A stretch of DNA of 64,000 nucleotides from Sipunculus nudus. Its lineage: Eukaryota > Annelida > Sipuncula > Golfingiida > Sipunculidae. Numbering within the stretch: position 1 is the stretch's first letter; each line of letters opens with the position of its first letter. The notes below the pieces were generated by a model, which had not been told where the DNA came from, made no database searches, and saw only the letters and a program-made list of their open reading frames with translations. This document shows positions 35,093-47,180 of this stretch, piece after piece. Both the position numbers and the translations under genes were made by a program. The stretch lies in NCBI GenBank assembly GCA_026874595.1, contig CM049317.1:72749618-72813617 (forward strand). The letters are read 5' to 3'.

Positions 35093-35273
35093 CAGAAGCG
35101 GATCCGTGGGGGGGGGGGGGGCACCCTAACATCAGAAAAAACTTTTTTTCAGAGCTTCAGACAAAATTTTGCGGCCTGGATCCCCCTTTTCTAGACCTAG
35201 GGACCTTTTTTAGGGTTTGTATTAGTCCTCCTGGGTTGGACCCCCCCCCCCCCCAATCCTGGATCCGCCCCTG
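35093..35273. mobile_element. Short non-autonomous element with inverted ends (MITE-like)
   Basis: The left end CAGAAGCGGATCCGTGGGG is inverted relative to the right end (reverse complement CAGGGGCGGATCCAGGATT). G and C runs follow the inner side of each end. Length is 181 bp with no coding capacity. A clean target duplication is not evident. Related ends occur at 46850-46863, 51501 and 52332-52535. Confidence 0.65.
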
Positions 35274-36387
35274 AGCAGAGAATGGCTATATAGAAAAAAT
35301 ACTTTCATGAAAGCACTTGTTACTACTTAAACATGACATGTCCATAAAAACACGTCAAACTAAACAGGGCTTTCAAGGCTGGGTTAACTCTGTCATTCAT
35401 CCAGAACCTCACATGAGGTGTCGTACTATTAATAATTTAAGTGAAATAAACATGTTTACAGTTACAAAAAAAAAACAGTGAAAAACCAGGAAAACCTTTT
35501 CAGAAAATTCACAATATAAAAAGATTGTCAACGAGTTCAACATAGCTGGAGCTCCAGCAACCCTTAAACGCTGGTTGAAGTCCCATCACTGTAACTTTTG
35601 CCTCGGTAGCCCAAAATTCATAGCGTAGTTTAGTTTCGGTTTAATCAAAAGGTCTACTAAGTCGTAAAATCACTCCCACATTAGAACCCCTGTTACTGCC
35701 CACGTAACTGCCATAACAGTTCTTCCAGCCGTAAGCTTGTAAGCTTTCTTGGCGTTTGTGGGAAGCTGATAAGCATGTTACACCGCTATATTTCAAATTT
35801 AATATTTTGTGGTTCCAGTCTTCAGTTTGTCAACGAGAAAAAATAACACTTTAAGAAGCAGTATGAAACCGCTTTGTACTTCTATTGGTTTAGAATTCGA
35901 GTCCGTTTTGGTTGTCATAGGTCAATCCTAAAAACCTGAGTACTAGAAATATATTTTTTTTTTCACCAAAAATGCCCACAATTAGTACATGATTCATGAA
36001 GGTATTCAAGTTTACTTTTCGCTGTAATTATATACAAAGTAAATGAAATATTATTTTGTTCACTAGACATATGGGACGCAAGAAACAGCGATATTAAGAA
36101 AATGTCTCATGATTAATGTAAAATGTAATTGAAGTCATCAGCCTGTCTTCTTAATAGTAGCACGGATATGAGATAATCTCTAGGTCCTTTCACCGTCAAT
36201 CTAAAGCAAAAAGGTATAATGATAGCATATTTATTTTTCTTTATCCTGGGCGGATAAACAGTATTAACTACTAATCATAATCCCTTTTTTCTGTATAAAC
36301 GGTAACTGGGTATTAAAGGATTAATTCACTAAGTTCCTTAAACTCGTATATAATGGATTCCTTGATGATCCCCGTGTCTCGGTAAAG
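35274..36387. other. AT-rich spacer, nothing recognised
   Basis: No gene or repeat that I can support. Confidence 0.45.
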
Positions 36388-37196
36388 CTATTTCAGATTA
36401 CTCCCGCTCCATTTCAGATCACTCACTAGTAATGTGAAATCGAAATCAGATCAACCACCTGTAATGTAAAATCGATTTCATATTACCCTTCGATGACATG
36501 AAATCTATTTCAGATTTCCCTTTAATAACGTGAAATTGAATTCAGATCAACTACCTGTAATGTAAAATCGATTTCATATTACCCTTTGATGACGTGAAAT
36601 CGATTTCAGATTACCCTTTGATAACGTTAAATTGAATTCAGATCAACCACCTGTAATGTAAAATCGATTTCATATTACCCTTCGATGACGTGAAATCGAT
36701 TTCAGATTACCCTTTGATAACGTGAAATTGAATTCAGATCAACCACCTGTAATGTAAAATCGACTTCATATTAACCTTCGATGACGTGAAATCGATTTCA
36801 GATTACCCTTTGATAACGTAAAATTGAATTCAGGTCAACCACCTGTATTGTAAAATCGATTTCATATTACCCTTCGATGACGTGAAATCGATTTCAGATT
36901 ACCCTTTGATAACCTGAAATTAAATTCAGATCAAGCACCGGTAACATGAAATCGATTTCATATTACCCTTCGGTGACGTGAAATCGATTTCAGATTACCC
37001 TTTGATAACGTGAAATTGAATTTAGATCGACCACCTGCCATGTAAAATCGATTTCATATTACCCTTCGATGACGTGAAATCGATTTCAGATTACCCTTCG
37101 ATAATGTAAAAAAAAAATCAGATTATCATTTGACAACGTTAAATCAATTTCAGATTTGCCACCGGTAACATGAAATCGATTTCAGATTACTGTTTA
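36388..37196 (+). repeat. 32-bp minisatellite in a 96-bp higher-order repeat
   Basis: The array has about 25 units of 32 bp. Three variants alternate: A (around TCAGATCAACCACCTGTAAT), B (around TTCATATTACCCTTCGATGA) and C (around TTCAGATTACCCTTTGATAA). Each ends in a variant of GTGAAAT or GTAAAAT. The A-variant core TCAACCACCT or its near variants starts at 36451, 36547, 36643, 36739, 36835, 36931 and 37027, that is exactly every 96 bp. The outer units are more diverged. There are no unique spacers between units, so it is not a CRISPR array. Confidence 0.95.
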
Positions 37197-37550
37197 CAAT
37201 TTCAGAAAACATTTCAAATTAACTGTTTGTTAATGTTTATTTGCTTGAAATTTTTTTATTCCTTTTCTCTTTACTTCTAACATTGGGTTGAATCTTTTTT
37301 TTGCATGTAATGTGCCTGCGCTTTAGTGAGTGTATGAGTCAATGAAAACATATTATATATAATTAAATTAACATTTTGCGACAATTTTGTATTTCATAAA
37401 TTGATTAAAGCTTTTAAATCTCATATCTTTCACGTGGTGTATATAAATCGGATACCATGAGTTTAAAGCATAAGAATTTATCATTTGTCCAAATCAGCGA
37501 GGGGTAATCTGAATTATAGTGCGGGGGTAATTACGTTAGGGTTAAACCTC
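37197..37550 (+). repeat. Dispersed repeat family E, body following the expanded array
   Basis: It contains GCGACAATTTTGTATTTCAT, ATTGATT, AAGCATAAGAATTTATCA and GAGGGGTAATCTGAATTATA, parallel to 20570-20720. It ends near GGGGGTAATTACG, which echoes the array motif in inverted orientation. Confidence 0.6.
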
Positions 37551-38948
37551 AGGTCTTAATACTGTCGTCCACCAAATACTGCTGAGGATTGATCCTGAAT
37601 GATGAGCTTCTTTTAAGTCAATTGGATCGGACATAGTGTTTACCATGGCACTCAAGGGGCGGCGGAAGGTAAATGACAGGGATTATTTTTTAATGCGGAA
37701 TCAGCAGCGGAGCACTCTCGAGCGGATTGCAAATTGCCTGACGGCGTGATCTTGACACGTACACGGTGGTTTGTCTTCTAACGGGTGACAACGTCATCTT
37801 TTAAGAACACAGGAAAAAGAAAATATACTTTCATTTCCTATTTTAACATTTCGGGGAATTTCCTCAGAGAGGGCGCACTAGGACATTGATGACTCTACCT
37901 GGCGGGGCTCGCTTTGTGACAGGCGTGAAAATCCATTTTTAATTTAAACCACTGATGGTCAGTTATTTTACTCTTCCTGTGTCTTTTTCATAAAATATTA
38001 TTACTACGTAAACACTTCTTTACCCCTATGTCTTGAACATAGCATTTGAATATTTAACTATACTGGAAGTATGATTTAATTAAACGGAATAACACAGGTC
38101 CATCCACAAACACCAATTAAAGAAACGAATCAAAATCTTTTAAATTTATTTATAACATTTGTTAAATTAATATTTTCTATTTTGTCCCTGTGCCAAATAT
38201 TTTCAAGTACCCAGAAGAGTTTTGCGTAGAATGCATTGCGTATGCTGATGGTAAGAAGATTAGGTTTTCAACAGACCGTACAGACAGTCCAGGACATTCG
38301 TAATTTTGTTACGAAGTGACATAAAAGCGGACCGAACTGTCTCGCTCTTCGTAACAATTTGCGGTAGCTGGCTTTTGCATCCGTGTTATTTCGGTTGCCT
38401 AATCAGTGCGTGTAACATATCCATAAGCGCATGTAAACGAAATAAAGGTCTATGCTTATGTATAATGCATAAAACACGACGGGTTATATATATATATATA
38501 TATATATATACGTATTCTTTAACTTAAATCGGCCGAAAGGAATCAAACTACATGCTTTATTATAACAACAACAACAAAAAATATAGACACCGAGAAGAAC
38601 TATAGACCAACTTGTCGACACACTGAAGCCATGTGGGCGCTCAAAAGCCTTATAAGAAAAAGTCAACATCCAATGAACGCGGACCACAGAACACCGTGTA
38701 GATGACGAAACCATATCCGCAGGAGAAAGAAGAACTACATTCCTTTGTTTTCTTGTAAAAGCTTGTCATAGAGGTATGGGAACGCTGGACTACGCAGTGC
38801 ATATTCTATAGCATAACATTAATCGGACAACCATGCCTGTATTACATAATGCGTAATGTGCGGCTGCCTGCATAGGACTTGTACTCTTCTGAGCCTGAGC
38901 TTGATTTTGACTTTTCCACTTATGTAGAAGACACATCATGGATTGAAC
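37551..38948. other. Spacer with one microsatellite
   Basis: (TA)13 lies at 38485-38510. Overlapping frames at 38306-38714 run through the microsatellite and are not supported. Confidence 0.45.
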
Positions 38949-38984
38949 ATGCATTTAGTGGCCTGGTTTGCCTCATTTGTTCTC
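38949..38984 (+). CDS. Candidate signal-peptide first exon, very tentative
   Basis: An ATG at 38949 starts MHLVAWFASFVL, a hydrophobic stretch like the start of a secretory signal peptide. It is followed at 38985 by GTAAGT, a consensus splice donor. Many secreted invertebrate proteins have a short first exon of this type. If unspliced, the frame continues for about 37 codons to a stop. There is no second exon or promoter that I can link to it, so chance is quite possible. Confidence 0.2.
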
Positions 38985-38989
38985 GTAAG

Positions 38990-39654
38990 TATTTTCCATC
39001 AATGTTTAAACTTTTCCATTGCAATATTGCAGACACCAAAGTTCCCTGAAGAATGCTTTTACAGTATGTTATTTATGGTCCATTTCTGTTTATAGTACTC
39101 AAATGATAAAAAGGCAGCTGCATATGAAACAAATGAAGCTTTCTTATTATTTGCCTGATAACTGTATAACAAATTGAAAGTAAAATGCATTTAACTCATC
39201 GACAAGATATTCTTGTTCAATAAATTGCTAGAAGATACCGTCATCTACATATCGGCATTAAACTGATCACTGCATCGTTTCCAAAATGTTTAGCACATGT
39301 GAAGTGATTGGGTTTAATACAGGGTTAATAACATACACATAGTCTCCCGTTTTAAGGTGCATCCCACAGAATTCGGACAAGAGGTATTATCGTTCATAAG
39401 AAAAATCAGAACCACATACGCACCGATATTAAATCATGGTCACCCAGATCTAGGGTTAGTCGTGACAACCCGACTCAGTAGGCAATCGGATAATTGGGCT
39501 GGTAAGCCTACTCGAGTCGTGATACAAGTTATATCTAGGAATGTATCGCAGTGGTCTTGTATCAGGTTGCATTTATATCGTGGTAAACGGCCAATAATCT
39601 CAATATTATGCTAAAAATAATGAATTTACACAATAGTATACATGTGAGCTCACA
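38990..39654. other. Spacer, nothing firm
   Basis: A frame at 39357-39614 has no recognised domain. An imperfect short inverted repeat (CGACTCAGTAGGC against GCCTACTCGAGTCG) lies at 39471-39519. Confidence 0.4.
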
Positions 39655-39905
39655 ACCTAAACTGAAACACCGTCTCCATGGACGGGGGTCATTTCCTGTA
39701 TCGCCTGCAAGCTGCCTTCGTCCTGTTACCTGTGCGAGCCATGCGGTCATAAATTCAACAAACATGCCAAAGGGTTTTCCGTTGGGTTAAAACGGAACTT
39801 TTCTCGCTCATGTTTGGTATTATTAGAAAGTACAAAAAAATGCTAACTATTGGTCTGGTTTATGTTGATTGACAGTTTACCTGTAGGCCATGAAGCATTT
39901 TCCGA
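39655..39905 (+). repeat. Dispersed repeat family D, copy 3
   Basis: It shares CCGTCTCCATGGACGGGGG-type sequence, TCATTTCCTGTATCGCCTGC, GCTAACTATTGG, TGACAGTTTACCTGTAGGCC and ATGAAGC with 32755-33025. Confidence 0.45.
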
Positions 39906-40467
39906 AATGACGAAAATATTTGCAGCTTCATTAATGCGTTCCTCTGACATATATGTAATGACACTAGTAATCTGGTCGTAATGCCAGAGGGTCGATATGA
40001 CGCTATGACGCTAATCTAGGGTATGTTCCTTGGACTTGGTTATCTGCATTCAGGTGTGGAGCAGTCGGTTAATGGAGGGATAACTCCAAGCAGTAATCTA
40101 CGTAGCAAGCAGTCCGGAATAATGGATCACGTGACATTTTTCCAACCTCTGCTAAGACACAACCATACCTGGCGGGAATTGAGTGACGATGGCTTCAGGT
40201 ACATTTTTATAAATGTGTGATGCCGTGGGGACCGTATCCAGACCTTTATATTATCTAAGTATTAGCCTAGCGGGCCTAAAACTGATTTTTCTTAAGAAAA
40301 CTTCTGTTTCTGTTACAAATTTAGACATCTGAATTGGTTCGGATTAATGACAGGCTTTATATGAATATTGTCATCTTTTGTGTTTGAAATAATCTGATCT
40401 ATATTTTTTATTTTTGTTTACTATTTTTAACATGATAAAGAATGATTTATAATAATAAAACGAAAAG

Positions 40468-40468
<1 letters not shown>
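39906..40468. other. Spacer, nothing recognised
   Basis: Only a short frame (40023-40220) without a domain. Confidence 0.4.
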
Positions 40469-40518
<50 letters not shown>

Positions 40519-40532
40519 TTATATATATATAT
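40469..40532. repeat. (TA)n microsatellite
   Basis: Two TA runs, 40469-40516 and 40520-40532, separated by AGT. Confidence 0.95.
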
Positions 40533-40724
40533 CTAATAGAAAACACCCGTTTTCTATGAATTCAATACAATGAACATATCGCAATATATTACAATACGAA
40601 ATATGTAGGCGATACCCAGCCCAAGTTAAAAGGGAATATTTTTCTCACACAGGTCTCACATTGTTAGATAGAAGACAATCACTGCTTACGGATGGTCTGG
40701 TTTTATTCTAGTGACAGCATTCTA

Positions 40725-40840
40725 GAAAGCCGTAAGGCGCTGTAAAAATAACGAAAATATTTGAAAAACCGTGAGGAGCTGTAAAAATGACGATAATAAT
40801 TGAAAGCCGTGAGGCGCTGTAAAAATAACGAAAATATTTG
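40725..40840 (+). repeat. 38-39-bp tandem repeat, three copies
   Basis: Units begin at 40725, 40763 and 40802: GAAAGCCGTGAGGCGCTGTA followed by AAAATAACGAAAATATTT. The minus-strand frame reads a repeated FVIFTAPHGF-like peptide, a by-product of the repeat. Confidence 0.85.
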
Positions 40841-40895
40841 CATTCTCGATATACTCTCACTCTCCAAGAGAGGGGGCCGTCATAGCTGTACCTTA

Positions 40896-40899
<4 letters not shown>

Positions 40900-40947
<48 letters not shown>
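40900..40947. repeat. (AT)24 microsatellite
   Basis: An uninterrupted AT run. Confidence 0.95.
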
Positions 40948-40950
<3 letters not shown>

Positions 40951-43900
40951 ATAGAACCGGATTTATATTTGGTACTTTTAAACCCCGTATACGCTCCTCA
41001 AATCTCAGAAAGCCGTCAGACATGGCAGCTGTCCGGTTCGGCTCTTTTTCCATCATCTGTCCTTGATACCGTAAATCCATTTGATTAGGGCGATACCGGA
41101 AGGCGTTAAGAAATAAAACGTTGAGGCTGCTGTAGGCATTATCATTTCTTCATTACAAGCAGTATTTAGAAAGGATAATATCATTCGTAAGTTCAAGATA
41201 TAACCACGGAGCTTCCTATTTGAACCACGGAATATAAAACAAGACGGTCAACTTTTCATTGAAATTGTATTTCATTAATTTAATGCTATAACGTTAAAAC
41301 CCAGAATTCCGATATGTGACTTGTGACATTTTGGTTTTAGTATGTACACAAATGGCAGCCCTCATCAGCGGTTTCGAATAACTGGGAAGTATAAAACTCT
41401 CAGAGTTCGGAAAGCACTCCATGCGAGAATCTATCTGTACAGAGAGTTTGTTGTCAAGGGAACATGTAGCGGCAAAGGTTAGAGTTTATAATAATTTTTT
41501 TTTCAAGCCCAAATCCTATAATTATAGTAAGATGATATGTTTCTCTACCAATAACGGAAAGCACAGCTGCTAACACATTTTTGCGAAAAAACAAAACAAA
41601 ACAAATATGAATATAGCATGAACTTACCAATCCCTATAAGCCTCTTCGTCCTACGGGGAAGGCCTAACAATGATTTGGCACCAGGTGAACCCGTGTAGTT
41701 GTTCAAGAAAACACCAAGCAAGCGGGAAATCGAAAATCAATTGGGGCTTTTATTGTTCCTTGGTGACCTTAGTTTATGAAAGGTAAGAGCTCACACCCTC
41801 GGGACCATGTAGCTTAGTATTTGATTGACAGTGTACTTAGTTTGAATATTGTAAGGATACCGTCACGCCTGTCAGGGACAGATATAAACTCTATCACCAA
41901 AAGCCGCGTCCTGTCCGAGAGTCAGACACGGCGTGTCCTATCATTTGATGTAGGAGACAATAGCGGAAGCCATCGCCTCTCATAGCAGACTTCATTTACT
42001 AAATATGAACTGGATGCAGACATATCGAACCCCCGCCCCCGGTCTGTAGATCGGGTGTGCCTGTATACATGTATGTATGTATGAATATGTGTCTTTATTT
42101 ATATATGTTTGTACGTATGTTGGTCCTTCTCGCCGGTCTGCCGGATGTTTCCATCGTCGTTTGTATGTTAGTTCTTTACTTGGTTTGTTGTTTTGTCTTT
42201 TAGCAGCGTATACTCAAAAAGATATTAAGGGATGTTGATTAACTGTTTAAGAGTGTTAGATTTACACCTTACAATAAATCCATTGAAGTTTGATATTAGG
42301 GGCCTTAGTTCGGTCCCGTAGAGCTGACCCTGATACAGCCATTGAGTTGATGAATCGTGAAGCACATTCCTGTGAGCTTACATTTAAATATTTTCTGTGT
42401 GACCCAAACCTGGCGGACTATGTAGTCTCGGACTAACTTTCTAGATAATATTTTAATCACCACACGTGTAAAGTGTATTTGTCTTGTGGAATGTATCCAG
42501 AAACACCATCACTGCGGTGGTGAGGAGTTAACTAGGGCAGCGCGGTCTGTTACCTATTCGTTACCCCGTCTTTTTTATAAAACATTAATTGAATATATGC
42601 AAAACATGTTAACATTAGTCAAATTCGGTTATATCACATGTTCTATTATTTTTTTCTGATACTGCACTCTTTCGGATGGTAAAAAAAGGTTTACGCAATG
42701 CGTTGTATTTCCTTCTGAGCAAAAAAAGGGATATTCTATAATTAGGAAGCCTTATTATTAATATTTGAAAAGAAAATATAAAAAAATACAATTCTCCTTA
42801 AAACATAGAAATGGCCTCAATATAGTAATTATATTTTACTTTATATAATTCCGCTGATGCTATTGGTTAAATTATCGCAAGTCGAGCCAACTGAAGGTGC
42901 AAAACAGGACTAATTTTACGATTTCAAGGAGAAAAGTATGGTTTATTAACGTACACCCATTTATGCTGGGATGCACATGCAGGTCACTCTCTACGCAGGA
43001 ACCCGCGCTGTCTACTAGACCAGCCAGGTGACTATAGCCATCCTTTTTTCAAGCAGCTGCCAACAACGATTAGTTGTGAGGGGAGAGTAGATTGGATGAA
43101 GATGAGAAAAAAACAAACTGACATCAAACAAGTATAATAAAGAATTAACTAATCATATCTCTTCAATAACGAGGTATACTATTATTATTTCATATTTGAC
43201 TGACACAGATTGACTCTTGAATATAGGCCTAGAAGATTTCATTTTACCGTTGAGTATTGCGGTAAAAGTTGCCCCTGTGCCTTACTTAGAGAACTGCATG
43301 AGAACCATCACTTTCGACACCAAATATAAATCTTGGTTTTCCCAGGTACATGACTACACAGTGATGCTTCTTCGATTGCAATGAATTCACAGAAAAAAAC
43401 TGTAATACCAAAAGTACAGATCTATCCTAAAAAGAAAATGATTAAAGCAGTTTTAAGGACTTGGTCGCCAATTTCGATATCGAAATAACATGAGTACCTG
43501 AAGGTGTTTTCATTGGTTCTAATGGATATGTGGAACCTCATTTCATAAAACAAAATTACAACTGCTTGATGAAAAATAAATGATTTATGACCATTTTATG
43601 ATTAAAAATAAATTATTTATGGCTTTTGGGTTCTTGGAGGCCATTTTGGACGCCATCTTTAAAATATCATTTTGTAAGTCCAGGTCTTATGACATGTCTA
43701 GCAGATTGTTCAGAAAATCACCATAAGTCTGAATGATGCCGTATTTCAGCTAAAACATGACGACACACACACAAAGTCCACTAAATTCCGTTAATTATTA
43801 TCACAATTCCCTATGGGACGTACCGATTAATTAATCATGTTTCAGTTACACAAAGGATTGTATCTTGACTATTGTGTGAGGATCAACACAACATAATTTG

Positions 43901-45211
43901 TCATGTATATCAGTTCGTCTTTAACTGATTTACCTCCAAGAGCTGGATATCATTAATACAATGGAATTTTTAGAAGAAACACGAAACAATTATTCTATCC
44001 ACCACCTTTTCCGGCGCAGTACGCTATATCAGGAGATGAGCAAAATAAGTCATATAGTACGTAAGAAGGACTTTTAGTTAACCGAATCAGGACTTATGCA
44101 CAAACACACATGCACGGACACGTGAGACCACGAGGAAACATAATTAATCATTCATTATATTTACTATTCTGTTTTCTTCTCTTGTGCTCTCTCTTTGGGG
44201 ATGGTCAGAATTTAGACCTTCAAGTTTTGTGTTTTTCGAAATAACTATTGCTTGCTGAGAATACACTAGTTATAGGCCCCGATTAACTACATTTGTAACA
44301 GACGATCACTATTCAGACGTGTAACAGTGGCCCTGTGTGCATAGAGGGGAAAAAAGGAGGTAATATTGTCTTTCGAGGAGATTTGTCCATAGCGAAGGTA
44401 AAAGGGAAATTAATTATTGGTATGCACATATAAATAGCGGCTTTTAGAAGATGTCTCATGTTTCTCAATTATTATTGAAAAATTATTGACCTAACCGTCC
44501 TCTGAACGTGAAAAGGGCAGTGGTATAAAAATGAGAACCGTTGGTACATTCATAATGTCCATTGTCGCTAATTAGCTATGGTGAATAGTAACACGAACCT
44601 TTGTGGATGTGAATGGACAAACTGATAGACACAATTAATAAATTACTGTGTTCATAAGAGGCCGAGCTTAGCCACAAGAGAAACTGATAAAAATGAGTCC
44701 ATTTGTTGTATAGTTTCCCAGGAAAATGGATACCTTAATAGAATATGAAATTAAAAAAGATACCGCTAAGTTATTGTCTGCAAAATAATAGAAAAAAATT
44801 GGTATCAGCTGGAGATGGTCCATAAAAGCAGATTTATGTATGCTAAACATGCACTAATCGATGCAGTAATGATTTTACTGCTCTCAAAACACCTCTATAT
44901 TTTATAATGTATAATAATAAATCTGCTTAAAATTCAAAGAAAAGAGGTTTCGTCAATAAGTAAAAAAAAAAAAAGATTTACCCCTGACTCTTGATGGCAT
45001 AGTAATGTAAAATAATGCTCCCTTTGGTATTTTATGTTGTAAAAAGGGTTAAAGATATACAAACATAAACCAAATTATTTTAGAAAAACCCTAATACCAC
45101 ATGCACAACATGAATTTACGAAATATTTCAATACTACTACTCAAGGACGTAGACAGCATTGAGGGGACCGATATATTTGGCAAAGGCAATTGAATCATAT
45201 TTAAATGTTTG

Positions 45212-45215
<4 letters not shown>
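40948..45215. other. 4.3-kb stretch with no recognised gene or mobile element
   Basis: The sequence is AT-rich with short frames only. A GTAT-rich patch lies at 42068-42120. A block near 43640-43670 (GAGGCCATTTTGGACGCCAT) looks like common interspersed repeat sequence. I see no coding signature. Confidence 0.45.

Positions 45216-45245
<30 letters not shown>
45216..45245. repeat. (TA)n microsatellite
   Basis: An uninterrupted run of about 15 units. Confidence 0.95.
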
Positions 45246-45246
<1 letters not shown>

Positions 45247-45657
45247 CACCTCACATCTTTTATATACGAAGCATGAAATATTAGTTGTGCGAGATGAATA
45301 AATAGATAAATGTCATATTTGCAGGAACAAACCTAACGGAATGTAGAATTATCAATAAACAATACATTTATTACTGCATGTGCAATACTTAATTTTGAAA
45401 TAATTCCAAAAATCTGCGGATACCAGTGACAGGAATATCATGATAGTGTTTAGAAAATTTAATTATTACTAGACTATGTGAAATTTCGGGAAGACGGGGA
45501 CAACAGGGTGTGTAAGGGTGTGTGTGTTGGGGGGGGGGGGCCCTTGGCTACGCCCAATTACTAAAGATATAGACCCTGGGAGTGTTGTAATAGCGTAACA
45601 TTTGTAAATAAGCCCCTGGACTACATAGTGAAGTTTATTGATGGGGCCACATCAAGT

Positions 45658-45660
<3 letters not shown>
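45246..45660. other. Spacer with a G-run
   Basis: A G12 run at 45529-45540 is followed by CCCTTGGCTACGCCC, which resembles the C-rich ends of short repeats elsewhere here. No gene is seen. Confidence 0.4.

Positions 45661-45729
<69 letters not shown>
45661..45729. repeat. (AT)34 microsatellite
   Basis: The longest pure AT run in the window, followed by a purine-rich tract with a G10 run (45730-45775). Confidence 0.95.
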
Positions 45730-45731
<2 letters not shown>

Positions 45732-45775
45732 AAGAGGGAGAGAGGGGGGGGGGGTTGCTTGGGGGAGGGATAATT

Positions 45776-46839
45776 TGAGGGACTTTTTTCAGTCGCATGT
45801 CATACAACAATCTAGCACCTGGTGAAACATCAGTAAAACAAGACGTAAAACATATAAATAAAGTCCACTCCAAATACATAAACGAAACTGAAAAACCAGA
45901 CGGGACTCTACATTGTATACAGCATAGGTATTTGCATTTGTAACAAAACATTTAATTTTCAAAAACCACACGTTGCCTTCAGAGGCGTCTTAAATGCGGA
46001 AAACTCAACATTCTAACAAAAAGGACTAGTGACATCGACCTTGTGTAGGTACTTTTTAAAGAAAAAAAAAAAAAAGAATAGAGACTTTTAGATGTATCTA
46101 CATATTCTGCACACGATTATAAAGCGTTCATACCCTCTGTGCTCTACCGGTATGAGACACCGCATATCCGTTAACCGTGTAATTTCACGTGATTTGAAAG
46201 GTCATTGCCCTGGTAACAGCACCATTATGGTGACGTAATACACTCATGTGGGTACTGCGCCATTTCTTCCTCCGGTAGATCTAGGTTACCTACGGGAATT
46301 CTCCGCTTTTATCCCTCCGTACCTTACGTGGGTTGGGAGAATTCGAAAGGTCATTTCGTGTTGATGAAACCGCAACACAATCTCGATAAAACACGATTAT
46401 TTAACTCTTAGAACGCTAGGGGAAAAGTTAATTAAGACCGAAAGGAAATATTTCACATGTTCTTTTAAGGACTTTTACTTAGATTGACGTCATACTTTCA
46501 TGAATATGTAAAAGATATATTTGACCGGTATTCTCTACTGAATGACATAGGGAACTAATTTACAATGTTATAATAATTTTGCTCTTGTAATGTGAATCTT
46601 TGTATACTTACTATATATTCTTGAAAATATCTCCTTAGAAGAATATGGAAGAAGTAAATAGTTACTGCCGTCGCAGTTGTAATTGCGTAGGGCCATGTTC
46701 GGCAAGGAAACAGTACTAAAAAGTATCTAAGAAAGGGTTGGGGCCGGGAGTGCTAATAGACATTATACATCACTCTTGCAAGCAGAATGTAAGGGTGGAA
46801 ACGCTGTTTATGTTAGGTAGAAAATAGGCCCCCCTCAGG
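45776..46839. other. Spacer, nothing recognised
   Basis: An A14 run lies at 46061-46074. Frames at 45652-45971 run into the microsatellite and are not supported. Confidence 0.4.
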
Positions 46840-46863
46840 TCCCTTCTAACTCCGCCCCTGCAT
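46800..46863 (-). repeat. Fragment with CAGGGGCGGAGTT-type end
   Basis: On the minus strand the fragment begins CAGGGGCGGAGTTAGAAGGG and runs into GACCTGAGGGGGGCC. This matches the outer ends of the 35093-35273 and 52332-52535 elements. The minus-strand frame 46770-46991 crosses it and is not supported. Confidence 0.4.
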
Positions 46864-47035
46864 GTGGCCTTTGATTGTCCTGTATCTGATGTGTTGCTGA
46901 GTCCGCCACCAGGCTGCCCTGTATATGTCTGGTTAGAATATTGCCTCAGTTGTGAGTCATTATTTACATACTGCTGGGTAAGCTGATCCAACAGGTATAC
47001 CCAGTTTTATAGCAATTATATACTTTAAAACTTCG

Positions 47036-47180
47036 CTGATCGACCCCCTTCGTTAAGCGACCACCTCAAAGTTCTTTTTTACTCTTTATATTAGACCTAG
47101 TTAAGACGACCACCTCGTAAATGCGACCACCTCGAAATCCGACCCACTCGAAAATGCGACCACTATATCAAGGTCCCGTC
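47036..47180 (+). repeat. Interspersed repeat with GCGACCACCTCG motifs
   Basis: GCGACCACCTC-type motifs recur about every 16-60 bp (47060, 47106, 47121, 47154), ending with GGTCCCGTCGCTGA. It is a short diverged repeat, non-coding. Confidence 0.5.

Noticed and set aside
36388-37196. Regular 32-bp repeats that superficially resemble a CRISPR array
   Set aside because: Units are head-to-tail with no unique spacers, the host is a eukaryote, and no cas-like genes are present.
39471-39519. Inverted repeat around GCCTACT.CGAGTCG
   Set aside because: Arms are only about 13 bp with a bulge, within what chance allows in 64 kb.
45628-45951. Frames of Tyr-Ile repeats on both strands
   Set aside because: They are readings of the (AT)34 tract.
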